This document shows, one piece after another, positions 44,497 to 53,358 of a DNA stretch of 64,000 bases. The position numbers were made by a program, and so were the translations under genes. Under the pieces are notes generated by a model, which was not told where the DNA came from, did not search any database, and saw only the letters and a list, made by a program, of their open reading frames with translations. Every line of letters starts with the position of its first letter. Position 1 is the stretch's first letter. This stretch comes from Caulobacter zeae (GTDB taxonomy: Bacteria > Pseudomonadota > Alphaproteobacteria > Caulobacterales > Caulobacteraceae). Location of the stretch: contig NZ_PJRS01000009.1 of NCBI RefSeq assembly GCF_002858925.1, positions 1 to 64,000 of the forward strand, given 5' to 3'.

Positions 44497-45525
44497 CTAA
44501 CGCCACGCCTTGAAGTGCTTCGAAAGCTTCAGGCCCTGTCGCTGGTAGTGCGAACCGCCTTCGCCATAGAGGCGCGCGGGCCGCTCGGTCAGGGGCTCGT
44601 AGACCAGGCGGGCGACGGTCTGGCCGTCTTCCAGCAGGAACGGCGTCTCGTGGCTGCGCACTTCGAGCACGCCCTTGGAGCCGACGGCGCCGGCCTCCTC
44701 GGTGCCGAAGCCCGGGTCGAAGAAGCCGGCGTAGTGGACGCGGAACTCGCCGACCGACGGGTCGATCGGAGTCATCTCGGCCGCTTCCATGACCGGGATC
44801 TCGACATCGTCCTTGGAGGCCAGGATGTAGAACTCGCCCGGATCGAGCAGCAGTTCGCCGTGTCGGGTCTCCAGCGGCTCCCAGAAGTCGCGCGGGTCGT
44901 GGCCGTCCTCGTGGTCGAGGTCGACGACGCCGGCGTGGCGACGGCCGCGGAAGCCGACGATGCCGGTGTCGCCCGGCGTCAGATCGACGCCGACGCTGCG
45001 GATGGCCAGCTTGACGGGGTCGCCGCGCTTGAGGCGCAGCTGGTTCAGGCGCGTGCCGGCGCGGACCAGCACCGAGAAGGTCTGAGGCGCGATCTCGATA
45101 TAGAGCGGGCCCTCGTAGCCGGCCTCGATGTCGTCGAAGGCCTTGGAGTGGTCGCTCAGCAGGCGGACGAAGACGTCGACCCGGCCGGTGGAGCTCTTGG
45201 GGTTGCCGCGCGCGGCGACATTGGCCGGCAGGGCCAGGCGCTCCTGGATCTCGGCGATGTAGACGCAGCCCTTCTCCAGCACCGCGCCCTTCGACAGGTC
45301 CAGCTCGTGCATGGCCACGTCCTTGAGGCGGTCGGGCACGCGGCGCGAGACCCCCGGCAGGAACGAGGCGCGCACGCGCCAGCAGCGCACGCCCAGGCGC
45401 AGGTCGAGGCTGGCGGGCTGGACCTGGTCACGGTCGAACGGGGTCTGCGAGGTGATCGCCTCCTGGGCGATCAGGGATTCGATGGTCTGGCAGGGCAGAA
45501 TCCCTGCGGCGTGGGCGTCGGTCAT
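44497..45525 (-). CDS. dcd: Long-form dCTP deaminase family protein
   Basis: 342 residues from the ATG at 45525; the open frame extends upstream without homology. It begins with SLIAQEAI and has QPASLDLRLGVRCW, the dCTP deaminase/dUTPase-fold opening, then ARGNPKSSTGRVDVFVRL, and in the second half GEFYILASKDDVEIP and HYAGFFDPGFGTEEAG, an internal fold repeat. It is longer than E. coli Dcd (about 190), as in the alphaproteobacterial form. It makes dUMP precursor dUTP from dCTP. Confidence 0.85.
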   Translation of the reverse strand: MTDAHAAGILPCQTIESLIAQEAITSQTPFDRDQVQPASLDLRLGVRCWRVRASFLPGVSRRVPDRLKDVAMHELDLSKGAVLEKGCVYIAEIQERLALPANVAARGNPKSSTGRVDVFVRLLSDHSKAFDDIEAGYEGPLYIEIAPQTFSVLVRAGTRLNQLRLKRGDPVKLAIRSVGVDLTPGDTGIVGFRGRRHAGVVDLDHEDGHDPRDFWEPLETRHGELLLDPGEFYILASKDDVEIPVMEAAEMTPIDPSVGEFRVHYAGFFDPGFGTEEAGAVGSKGVLEVRSHETPFLLEDGQTVARLVYEPLTERPARLYGEGGSHYQRQGLKLSKHFKAWR

Positions 45526-45598
45526 CGGCGGCACACTCTCTAAAGCGCCGTCGCGAGGCAAGAGCGGTATCGGAAGCGCCGCGAAAATCTGAACGCCG

Positions 45599-46900
45599 TC
45601 AGCCCCGTCGAAGCAGTTCGTCGAGATGCAGGGCGCCGGCCATGGCCCCATCCTCGCCCCGAAAGACCGGCGCCAGGCCCTGCGCGGCGGCGGCATAGGC
45701 GGGGTCCTCCAGCACGGTCTTCAGCGCTGTGGCCGCGCCGCCGCGCGCGAAACGTTCGGGCCGAAGCCTGCGGCCGACGCCCAGCCGCCCCACTCGCCGG
45801 GCGTTGTCGTGCTGATCGCCCAGGAACGGCGTCACCAGCTGGGGCCGCCCCGACCGCAGGGCCTGGGCGGTCGTGCCGATCCCGCCGTGATGGACGATGG
45901 CCGCGGCCCGGGGGAAGACCAGCGAATGGGCGGCGTAGGAACAGACGAAGACCTCGCCCCCTCCCTTCCCCGCCAGGCGCTCGGCCTCGTTGGCGCCGGC
46001 CAGAAGCAGAGCCCGGCGGCCCAGAGCGCGCGCCGCCTCGAGGCTGGCGCGATAGAAGTCGCCCGGCGCATGCACCGCGAAACTGCCCAGCGAGAACACG
46101 ATCGGCGCCGGTCCCGCGTCGAGAAAGGCCGCCAGCGCGGGATCTAGCGCGGACTGCCCCCCGGCCTCGCTGTCGTAGGACGGAAACCCGACGAGGGTCA
46201 GGCCGGCCGGGTGGTCGGGCTGCACCGGCCCGAACGCGGGCGAGTAGAGGCCCAGCACCGGCGCGCCGTCGCCGTGGCCGCAATCGAACATGGCGTCGGC
46301 GTCGGCATGGGCGACGCCGAGCTTGCGGCCCAGATCCCGCACGGGCTTCAGCGAGGCGGCGATCCGCCCGCGCACCAGCGCGCGTACAAGCCGGTTCCAG
46401 CCGATCGCAGCGGCCGAGCGCGGCGTGAAGACATAGGGCGCCGGCCCGGTTTCGGACGGATCGCTCGCCGACTGCATGAAGATCGGAGCCAGGGCCACGC
46501 GCACCAGCGGCAGGTCCAGCGCCCGGGCGGCCGGCGGCGCGCCGAAGACGATGTTGTGCGCCACCACCATGTCGGCCCCCAGGGCCGCCGCTCGGACGTC
46601 CTCGTAGGTCTCCGACAGGAAGGGCATCTGCAGATCGCGCAGCAGGAAATCGGGATCGCGGCTCATCCGATCGAACACGTCGGCGATGTCGAGGCCCAGG
46701 CGCGCCTGGATCTGCTGGGTGCTGGGCCGCAGCGGGGCGAAGGCCAGGCCCTCGGCCTCGACCTTGGCGCGATGGTCCTCGTGGGTGGCCAGCACCGGCG
46801 CGTGGCCAAGGCTTTCCAGGGCCAGCGCCAGGGCCAGAAACGGATGCAGGTCGCCGAGCGAGCCCGTCGTCGCCAACACGATCCGCCGCCCCGCCGCCAT
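45599..46900 (-). CDS. GT-B glycosyltransferase (MGT/UGT type)
   Basis: 433 residues from the ATG at 46900, which begins RRIVLATTGSLGDLHPFLALALAL, the N-terminal Rossmann entry of macrolide/sterol/rhamnosyl transferases. The C-terminal donor motif reads AAAIVHHGGIGTTAQALRSGRPQLVTPFLGDQHDNARRV. VFSLGSFAVH and other strands follow the fold. The acceptor is unknown: natural product, lipid or sterol-like. It runs toward dcd with a 73-base gap. Confidence 0.85.
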   Translation of the reverse strand: MAAGRRIVLATTGSLGDLHPFLALALALESLGHAPVLATHEDHRAKVEAEGLAFAPLRPSTQQIQARLGLDIADVFDRMSRDPDFLLRDLQMPFLSETYEDVRAAALGADMVVAHNIVFGAPPAARALDLPLVRVALAPIFMQSASDPSETGPAPYVFTPRSAAAIGWNRLVRALVRGRIAASLKPVRDLGRKLGVAHADADAMFDCGHGDGAPVLGLYSPAFGPVQPDHPAGLTLVGFPSYDSEAGGQSALDPALAAFLDAGPAPIVFSLGSFAVHAPGDFYRASLEAARALGRRALLLAGANEAERLAGKGGGEVFVCSYAAHSLVFPRAAAIVHHGGIGTTAQALRSGRPQLVTPFLGDQHDNARRVGRLGVGRRLRPERFARGGAATALKTVLEDPAYAAAAQGLAPVFRGEDGAMAGALHLDELLRRG

Positions 46901-47109
46901 CCTCGCCCCCGCGCGCCGCACGGTCGGATGGGAACCGCAACCGGCGCGCCAAGGCAAGGCTCGCCTCACCCGCCAGGCGACCTTCGCCGCCCTGGCGCTC
47001 GCCCCGCGCGCTCGGACCGTGACGAAGCAGTGAAAGATCGCCTATACCCACCGCGATTGCGTCGGCGGTAAGTTGTCGACGCGGGCCTTTTCGTCGTCGG
47101 GAGTACGCC

Positions 47110-48294
47110 GTGTCCGAAGATCCGAAGAACTGGGACGTCGCCACCAAGCTCATCCGTGGGGGGCTGGCCCGTTCGCCGTTCATGGAGACCGCCGAGGCGC
47201 TCTACCTGACCCAGGGCTTCACCTACGACAGCGCCGAGGGCGCGGACCGCCGGTTCTCAGGCGAGGACCCGGGCTTCGTCTATTCGCGGTTCAACAATCC
47301 CACCGTGAAGATGTTCGAGGACCGCCTGGCCCTGCTGGAAGGCGCCGAGGTCTGCCGCGCCACGGCCACCGGCATGGCCGCCGTCCACTCGGCCCTGATG
47401 GGCCTGGTGCGCGCCGGCGACCACGTGGTGGCGGGCAACGCCCTGTTCGGCTCGTGCCGCTGGCTGATCGCCGAATGGCTGCCGCGCTTCGGCGTCGAGA
47501 CCACCTTCGTCGACGCCACCGACCTTTCGGCCTGGGAAGCGGCGATCAAGTCCAACACCAAGGCCGTCCTGATCGAGACGCCGTCCAACCCGGTGCTGGA
47601 GATCACCGATATCGCCGCGGTGTCGAAGCTGGCCCACGCCGTCGGCGCCAAGGTCATCGTCGACAACGTGTTCGCCACCCCGATCTTCCAGCAGCCGCTG
47701 GCGCTGGGCGCAGACGTCGTCGTCTATTCGGCCACCAAGCACATCGACGGCCAGGGCCGGGTGCTGGGCGGGGCGATCCTGACCACCGAGGCGATCAACG
47801 AGGAATTCTACCGCGACAGCATGCGCCACACCGGCCCGTCGCTGTCGCCGTTCAACGCCTGGGTGATGCTCAAGGGCCTAGAGACCCTGGACCTGCGCGT
47901 GCGCCGCCAGACCGACACCGCCGCCGCCCTGGCCGACGTCATGGCCGAGCACAAGAAGGTGACGCGGGTGCTCTACCCGTTCCGCACCGACCATCCGGGC
48001 TACGAGGTGGCCAAGAAGCAGATGACCGGCGCCGGCACGGTGATCGCGCTGGACCTCGGTTCGCGCGAGGCGGCGTTCAAGTTCCTGAACGCTCTGGAGA
48101 TCGTCGACATCTCCAACAACCTGGGCGACGCCAAGTCGATGGCCACCCACCCCCCGACCACCACGCACCGCTCCGTTCCGGAAGAGATGCGCCCGCTGCT
48201 GGGCGTCACCGAAGGCGGCGTGCGCCTGTCAGTGGGCCTGGAAAGCCTGTCCGACCTGACGCGAGACGTGACCCGTGCGCTCGACCAGGCGTGA
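47110..48294 (+). CDS. metZ: O-succinylhomoserine sulfhydrylase
   Basis: 394-residue PLP enzyme of the Cys/Met metabolism family that makes homocysteine directly from sulfide. The PLP lysine is in VVYSATKHIDGQGRVLGG, with YSRFNNPTVKMFEDRLALLEGAE and SVGLESLSDLTRDV as other hallmarks. The GTG start at 47110 has a GGGAG site. The MetZ label rests on overall resemblance to the alphaproteobacterial enzyme; cystathionine gamma-synthase is a close alternative. apaG overlaps its 3' end by 20 bases. Confidence 0.9.
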   Translation: MSEDPKNWDVATKLIRGGLARSPFMETAEALYLTQGFTYDSAEGADRRFSGEDPGFVYSRFNNPTVKMFEDRLALLEGAEVCRATATGMAAVHSALMGLVRAGDHVVAGNALFGSCRWLIAEWLPRFGVETTFVDATDLSAWEAAIKSNTKAVLIETPSNPVLEITDIAAVSKLAHAVGAKVIVDNVFATPIFQQPLALGADVVVYSATKHIDGQGRVLGGAILTTEAINEEFYRDSMRHTGPSLSPFNAWVMLKGLETLDLRVRRQTDTAAALADVMAEHKKVTRVLYPFRTDHPGYEVAKKQMTGAGTVIALDLGSREAAFKFLNALEIVDISNNLGDAKSMATHPPTTTHRSVPEEMRPLLGVTEGGVRLSVGLESLSDLTRDVTRALDQA

Positions 48295-48739
48295 GTCCAG
48301 CCCGCCGCTGAAGCGGATCCGTCGGCGCCGCGGCCCCGACACCGGGATCTACGAGGCCCGCACGCGCGACATCGTCGTGCGGGTCGCGCCCTGCTACCTG
48401 CCCGAGGAATCCTCGCCCGAGCAGAGCCTCTACCTGTGGGCCTACACCGTCGAGATCGAGAACCACGGCGTCGAGACCGTGCACCTGGTCGCGCGCTGGT
48501 GGAAGGTCACCGACGCCCTGAACCGCAGCAACGAGGTCGAGGGCTCGGGCGTGGTCGGCGAGCAGCCGGAACTGAGGCCGCGCGAGGCTTTCCGCTACGT
48601 CTCCAACTGCCCGCTGCCGACGGCCTCGGGCACCATGGTCGGCCGCTACCAGATGGTCACCGAGGCCGGCGAGGCGTTCGACGCTCAGATCCCCGAGTTC
48701 TCGCTGCACCTGCCCGGCGCCTCGCGACGGGTAAACTGA
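48275..48739 (+). CDS. apaG: ApaG-like protein
   Basis: 154 residues from GTG at 48275, inside the metZ end. The conserved ApaG region starts near residue 28 (RDIVVRVAPCYLPEESSPEQSLYLWAYTVEIENHG) with HLVARWWKVTD and ASGTMVGRYQMV, including the GxG-rich ASGTM turn. It is a fibronectin-III-like beta-sandwich linked to Mg/Co resistance and diadenosine metabolism. The basic first 25 residues are probably extra; the real start may be further in. Confidence 0.9.
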   Translation: MRSTRRESSPPLKRIRRRRGPDTGIYEARTRDIVVRVAPCYLPEESSPEQSLYLWAYTVEIENHGVETVHLVARWWKVTDALNRSNEVEGSGVVGEQPELRPREAFRYVSNCPLPTASGTMVGRYQMVTEAGEAFDAQIPEFSLHLPGASRRVN

Positions 48740-48814
48740 CGCAAGGATCGCGTTTCCGAAAACGCAACCTTGAGATAGTACGTCATTGTTCGTGAACCCG
48801 GGGGGAGCCGAGCG

Positions 48815-49453
48815 ATGACGTACTACACCATCCAGATCTGGAACCAGTCCCAGGCCGCCAAGAGCTATGTGCTCTTTCTGCGGGAACCTGAGCTCACCGC
48901 CAACGGCGGCGCTTCGCAGGTCTTCACCAACGCCTGGGCGACCTTCCCCGGCGTCACCAACGGCGGCTTCGACCGCATCACCTTCGACGAGACGGTCTAC
49001 GCCTACTGGAGCCATCCGCCGGTGGGCGGCCAGATGCTCAGCGGCGGCGTAATGCAGGTCAGCACCCAGACCCAGGACACAGTCGCCTTCAGCGGCGGCT
49101 CGCCCACCGGCTTCACCACGCTCACCAGCCCGGGCACGGCCCAGCCGGGGTCGTTCGCGATCGTCACGGGCTCGGACTTCACGCCGGCCAGCGGCTACGT
49201 GCTGGGCATGGCCCGCATCGCCGGCACGCCGATCCCCGTCCCCACCATGACCTTCCCCGCCCTGCCGAACATGATCAGCAACATCAGGCCGATCCACACC
49301 TACTATGTCGCCGAAGGGGCCTATGCGCCGGGCGAGGTGATCGACGCGGCCCAGATCACCGCCAGCGCCGAAATCGACTTCACCGGCAGGCCCCAGACCA
49401 CCGCCACGGTCATCCAGCAGCCCAACGGGACCTTTTCGGTCACCTACAGCTGA
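48815..49453 (+). CDS. Uncharacterised beta-rich protein, RhiA-like
   Basis: 212 residues with no clear signal peptide. MTYYTIQIWNQSQAAKSYVLFLREP and WATFPGVTNGGFDRITFDETVYAYWS suggest a beta-sandwich. The pattern of an N-terminal YxIxIxNxS then a YQxxP-like strand recalls the Rhizobium rhizosphere-expressed protein RhiA; this is from memory and unproven. A strong GGGGGAG site precedes the ATG. The next gene downstream opens with the same module. Confidence 0.6.
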   Translation: MTYYTIQIWNQSQAAKSYVLFLREPELTANGGASQVFTNAWATFPGVTNGGFDRITFDETVYAYWSHPPVGGQMLSGGVMQVSTQTQDTVAFSGGSPTGFTTLTSPGTAQPGSFAIVTGSDFTPASGYVLGMARIAGTPIPVPTMTFPALPNMISNIRPIHTYYVAEGAYAPGEVIDAAQITASAEIDFTGRPQTTATVIQQPNGTFSVTYS

Positions 49454-49547
49454 CGGCTCCGCCGAACGGCGCCGTTGCCAAGTAACAATGTTACGCGTTT
49501 ACTTCCCTCAGCGGCGCGAGACCGCGAACACATAGGGAGGTTGCGGC

Positions 49548-49832
49548 GTGGCCGATTACGAGCTGACCCTCATCAACCAGAGCGACGACGTCCAGAATTC
49601 GACGGTCGTGGTGTTTCAGAAAGCCCCGACCAGGCCGGTTAGCCTGGCGCGGTCGATCCCGCCGGGCGGCTCGTCGAAGATCAGCTTCAACAATCTCGAG
49701 CCGAACGCCCAGGCCTATCTGGTGCTGGGCGAGCGGCCGCACCTGGACGCGGGCCCGCCGTCCGGCTCGGTGCGGCTGGACCTGGACCTGACGCACGAAT
49801 ACGTCATCCGGCGACCGGAAGGGCGGCACTAG
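49548..49832 (+). CDS. Small beta-domain protein related to the preceding gene
   Basis: 94 residues from GTG at 49548 with a GGGAGG site. ADYELTLINQSDDVQNSTVVVFQKAP matches the first 30 residues of the protein at 48815 in spacing (YxIxIxNQS, then a VVFQ/VLFL strand then P). The rest (SISFNNLEPNAQAYLVLGERP) is short. It looks like the isolated N-terminal module of that family. Function unknown. Confidence 0.7.
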   Translation: MADYELTLINQSDDVQNSTVVVFQKAPTRPVSLARSIPPGGSSKISFNNLEPNAQAYLVLGERPHLDAGPPSGSVRLDLDLTHEYVIRRPEGRH

Positions 49833-49850
49833 CTGCGCTAGCCCCTTAGA

Positions 49851-49985
49851 GAACCTCCCCCTCTGGGGGAGGCGGCCGAAGGCCGGTGGGGGGCCGTTTT
49901 CAGCTATCGAAGGCTGAAGGGGGGCTCGAAATCACTCCCCTCACCGATCGCTGCGCGATCGCCTCCCCCACAGGGGGAGGTTCCT
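49851..49985. repeat. Intergenic inverted-repeat element, copy 4
   Basis: Begins GAACCTCCCCCTCTGGGGGAGG, has CGTTTTCAGCT at 49895-49905 (core reverse complement), a CGATCG...CGATCG arm and ends CCTCCCCCACAGGGGGAGGTTC. Orientation matches copy 1. It separates the small beta-domain gene from hslO. Confidence 0.75.
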
Positions 49986-49991
49986 CGTGCC

Positions 49992-50900
49992 TCAGACCTC
50001 GCCTTCCGGCTCCAGGGCGTAGACGCGCGAGCAGTATTCGCAGGTCACGTGGATCTTGCCGTCCGGCTCGATCATCTCGGCCTTCTCTTCGGGCGAGAAG
50101 GATTGCAGCACCACGCCAATCCGCTCTTCGGAGCAGCGGCAGAAGGCGCGCAGCGGCTTCTCGTCGATCAGGCGCACGCCGTCCTCGTTGAACAGGCGCC
50201 ACAGCAGGGTGGTGGTCGGCACGGTCGGGTCGATCAACTCGTCCTCGCCCGTGGTCTCGAACAGCGCCTGGGCGTGGTTCCAGGCTTCCTTGGTCTCGCC
50301 GCGCGTCTCGTCGCCGGCGATGGTCTGGATCAGGATGCCGCCGGCGCGCCAGGTCAGGCCCTCGCCGGTGTCGACCTGGCCGACTGCCAGGCGCACGCGG
50401 GTCGGGATCTGTTCCGACTGCATGAAGTACTGCTCGGCGCACAGGGCCAGGCTCTCGCCCTCGATGGCGGTGACGCCCTGGTAGCGCTCCATGTCCGGCC
50501 CCTGGTCGAGGGTCATGATGAACACGCCGCCGCCCAGAAGGGTCTTGGCGCCCGGACGCGCGAAGCCTTCCGAGACGGCCGCCACCTCGTCGGGGTCGAA
50601 CCGGCAGTAGCCGCGCAGGCCGCCGGTGGTGTCGTAGTCGACGACGACATAGCGCACCGGGCCGTCGCCCTGGGCCTGGACGATCAGGCGGCCCTCGAAC
50701 TTCAGGCTCGAGCCGACCAGGGCGGCCAGCGCGCAGGCCTCGCCCAGGAGGTTGGCCACGGGCTCGGGATAGGAATGGCGAGTCAGCACCTCGTTGACCG
50801 CCTCGCCCAACCGCACCACGCGGCCGCGCACGGGCAAGCCTTCGATCTGGAAGGCGGAAACGAGGTCGTCGGACAGGATCTGGGGGGCGGCGTCGGTCAT
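49992..50900 (-). CDS. hslO: Redox-regulated chaperone Hsp33
   Basis: 302 residues from the ATG at 50900. The C-terminal redox switch reads CRCSEERIG ... VTCEYCSRVY, the CxC and CxxC zinc cysteines whose oxidation activates the chaperone. The N-terminal domain has VYxLGEAVNEVLTRH-type sequence and GYCRFDPDEVAAVSEG. It prevents protein aggregation during oxidative stress. Flanked by repeat elements on both sides. Confidence 0.93.
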   Translation of the reverse strand: MTDAAPQILSDDLVSAFQIEGLPVRGRVVRLGEAVNEVLTRHSYPEPVANLLGEACALAALVGSSLKFEGRLIVQAQGDGPVRYVVVDYDTTGGLRGYCRFDPDEVAAVSEGFARPGAKTLLGGGVFIMTLDQGPDMERYQGVTAIEGESLALCAEQYFMQSEQIPTRVRLAVGQVDTGEGLTWRAGGILIQTIAGDETRGETKEAWNHAQALFETTGEDELIDPTVPTTTLLWRLFNEDGVRLIDEKPLRAFCRCSEERIGVVLQSFSPEEKAEMIEPDGKIHVTCEYCSRVYALEPEGEV

Positions 50901-50942
50901 GGGGCGGTTAGATAGGCGCTTTCCCAAAAAATGCGAGGGGGC

Positions 50943-51062
50943 GCCGCAAAACCCCCTCCGGCCCTCCGGGCCACCTCCCCCAGAGGGGGGAGGATCTATT
51001 AGCGCAGGCGCAAAGATGCTCCCCCTCTGGGGGAGCTGTCGCGGAGCGACTTAGGGGGGTCT
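50943..51062. repeat. G/C-rich intergenic repeat without the core
   Basis: CCCCCTCCGGCCCTCCGGGCC, CACCTCCCCCAGAGGGGGGAGG and CTCCCCCTCTGGGGGAG hairpins fill the gap between hslO and the M20 gene. The arms match the other elements but AGCTGAAAACG is missing, so it is a variant or a pair of half-elements. Confidence 0.55.
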
Positions 51063-51066
51063 TCCC

Positions 51067-52371
51067 TTACTTCTTCGCCAGGTAATCCAGGGCCATGAAC
51101 ACCTCGGCCTTGACCCCCGTCTCCAGCACCGCCTCGTCGATGTCGAAATAGGGCGAGTGGTTGGCCGGGGCGCCGGCGGCGGGGACGTCGGCCTTGCGGC
51201 CGCCCAGTTGGACGAACACCGCCGGGACCTTCTGGCCGTAGAGGGAAAAGTCCTCGGCGCCGGTAACCAGGGCGGCCTGGTCGTCGACCTTGCCGGGCGA
51301 GGCCTTTTCCAGAGAGGCCTTTACCCACTTCGACAGGGCCGCGTCGTTCCAGGTGACCGGATAGGGCTGGGTGAACACCGCCTCAGCCTTGGCGCCATAG
51401 CGGTCGCCGATGGCGGCCACGGCCTTCTGCGTCTTGGCGATCACCTCGGCCTTCCGCTCGGGCGTGAAGGTGCGCAGGGTGCCGCTCATCACCAGGTCTT
51501 CGGGGATGATGTTGTTGCGCACCCCCATGTTGATGGTGGCGATGGTCAGCACCGTGGGCGAGGTCCCAACATCGATCTGGCGGGCCGCGATCTGGTTCAG
51601 GGCTTGGACGATGTCGGCCGAGATGCTGGCCATGTCGATGCCGGCCCAGGGCCGCGCGCCATGGGTCTGCTTGCCCTTGACGGTGATGGTGAGGCGATCG
51701 GCGCCGGCGTAGAAGCCTTCGGGGCGATAGTTCAGGGCGTGGGCGTCGCCCGGACCGATATGGACGCCGAAGATGGCGTCGACCTTAGGATTATCGAGCG
51801 CGCCGTCGGCGATCATCAGCTTGGCGCCGCCCTCGTCGCCGGCCTGGGGCCCCTCCTCGGCCGGCTGGAAGACGAAGACCACCGTGCCGGCGATGTCGTT
51901 CTTCATGCCGGCCAGCACCGTCGCCGCGCCCAGCAGCATGGCCACGTGGGTGTCGTGGCCGCAGGCGTGCATGACCGGGACGGTCTTGCCCTCCCAGGTC
52001 GCCGTGGCCTTGGAGGCGAATGGCAGGCCGGTCTTTTCCAGCACCGGCAGGGCGTCCATGTCGGCGCGCAGGGCCACGACCTTGCCGGGCTTGCCGCCCT
52101 TGAGCACGCCCACGACGCCGGTCTTGCCCACGCCTTCGCGGACCTCCAGGCCCAGGGCCTTCAGCTCCTTGGCCACCAGGGCGGCCGTGCGGACTTCCTG
52201 GTTGCCCAGTTCGGGATGCTCGTGGACGTCGCGCCGCCAGGCCACGACCTTGGGCTGGGCCGCCTTGGCGGCCGCCTCGACCTTGGCCGCGGAGGGCGCG
52301 GCCAGCGCCGGAACGGACATGGCGCTCGCCGCCATCAGGGCCAGTACCGAAACCTTCGCGCGCACGCCCAT
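51067..52371 (-). CDS. M20-family amidohydrolase, exported
   Basis: 434 residues with a signal peptide (VSVLALMAASAMSVPALA). Metal-binding motifs are MHACGHDTHVAMLLGAATVL and FQPAEEGPQAGDEGGAKLM with the catalytic Glu, and the dimerisation-domain HGARPWAGIDMASI. Family members hydrolyse N-acyl amino acids (hippurate/IAA-amino acid type). The signal peptide places it in the periplasm. Substrate unknown. It runs alone, 51067 toward hslO. Confidence 0.88.
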   Translation of the reverse strand: MGVRAKVSVLALMAASAMSVPALAAPSAAKVEAAAKAAQPKVVAWRRDVHEHPELGNQEVRTAALVAKELKALGLEVREGVGKTGVVGVLKGGKPGKVVALRADMDALPVLEKTGLPFASKATATWEGKTVPVMHACGHDTHVAMLLGAATVLAGMKNDIAGTVVFVFQPAEEGPQAGDEGGAKLMIADGALDNPKVDAIFGVHIGPGDAHALNYRPEGFYAGADRLTITVKGKQTHGARPWAGIDMASISADIVQALNQIAARQIDVGTSPTVLTIATINMGVRNNIIPEDLVMSGTLRTFTPERKAEVIAKTQKAVAAIGDRYGAKAEAVFTQPYPVTWNDAALSKWVKASLEKASPGKVDDQAALVTGAEDFSLYGQKVPAVFVQLGGRKADVPAAGAPANHSPYFDIDEAVLETGVKAEVFMALDYLAKK

Positions 52372-52492
52372 TCCCGACTCCTTGAGAAGACTTTGCGGGC
52401 GAGCTTGGCGGTTCCTGGGATCGGGTCAAGGGCGGCGGCGCTTTACCTAAGGAACGGCTTTGCAGAACCGTCGTGAAGACTAAGCTTCGTCC

Positions 52493-53227
52493 ATGACCGA
52501 GCCCGTATCCGACTCCCCAACCTTCGACTCGAAAGACGATGGCGAGGCGCTGGATCCCAATTCCGGCGTCATTCGCCCCCGCCACGCCGCCACCCTGATC
52601 GTTGTCCGCGACGACGGACCGGCCCCGCAGGTGCTGATGGGCCGGCGCAATCGCGGCCACGCCTTCATGGCCAGCAAATGGGTGTTTCCCGGCGGCCGGG
52701 TCGATCGTGGCGACTATGGCGCGCCCTCGGCCACGGAGCTGGATCCCGAGGTCGCCACGCGGCTGGCCGCCGAGCCTCGCCACCCTTCCCCCGCCCGCCT
52801 GGCTCGCGCCCTGGCGCTGGCGGCCGTACGGGAGACCTTCGAGGAGACCGGCCTGCTGCTGGCCAAGGCCGCCCCGACGCGGCCCGGAGCCGGCGCCTGG
52901 CGGCCGTTCCTGGCCCAGGGCGCCCTGCCCGACCTGTCGCCGCTGAGCTTCGTGGCCCGCGCCATCACCCCGCCCTATCGCCCGCGCCGCTTCGACGCCC
53001 GCTTCTTCATGGCCCCGGCCAGCGCTCTCCTGAGCCTCGAGCGCCAGCCCGACTGCGGCGAACTGGACGAGATCGCCTGGGTCACCTTCGACGAAACCCG
53101 CGACCTCGACCTGCCCAGCATCACCCGCATGGTGCTGCGCGAGACGGCCCTGCGCCTGAAGGATCCCGGCCGCCGGGCGCCATTCATGCGCTTCCTGCGC
53201 GGCAACGCCGTGATGACCGAGCTTTAG
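52493..53227 (+). CDS. Nudix hydrolase
   Basis: 244 residues. The Nudix box is split around WVFPGGRVDRGDYG and LAAVRETFEETGLLL (REx2EEx2GU). HAATLIVVRDDGPAPQVLMGRRNRGHAFM is the preceding strand pair. The family removes nucleoside diphosphates linked to X; long-form members of this type act on CoA or ADP-ribose derivatives, not decidable here. Monocistronic. Confidence 0.85.
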   Translation: MTEPVSDSPTFDSKDDGEALDPNSGVIRPRHAATLIVVRDDGPAPQVLMGRRNRGHAFMASKWVFPGGRVDRGDYGAPSATELDPEVATRLAAEPRHPSPARLARALALAAVRETFEETGLLLAKAAPTRPGAGAWRPFLAQGALPDLSPLSFVARAITPPYRPRRFDARFFMAPASALLSLERQPDCGELDEIAWVTFDETRDLDLPSITRMVLRETALRLKDPGRRAPFMRFLRGNAVMTEL

Positions 53228-53230
53228 AAG

Positions 53231-53320
53231 CGTCCTCGCCCTTCGACAGGCTCAGGGTGAGGACGAATTTCGACGTCGCAGTAGAAATCCTCATCCTGAG
53301 CTTGTCGAAGGACGAGGATT
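53231..53320. repeat. Long inverted intergenic repeat (CCTTCGACAGGCTCAGG type)
   Basis: CGTCCTCGCCCTTCGACAGG then CTCAGGGTGAGGAC (53231-53264) is mirrored by TCCTCATCCTGAGCTTGTCG then AAGGACGAGGA (53288-53318). This palindrome type is widespread between genes in Caulobacterales and sphingomonads, with no known function. It separates the Nudix gene from the next one. Confidence 0.8.
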
Positions 53321-53358
53321 GCGGACCATGATCTGGACCTTCCGACGGAGCCGCCGCC

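Noticed and set aside
46901-47109. A SAM-II riboswitch before metZ, as known in many alphaproteobacteria
   Set aside because: I looked for the GAUUU and GCUAAA-type conserved elements and did not find them in the gap.
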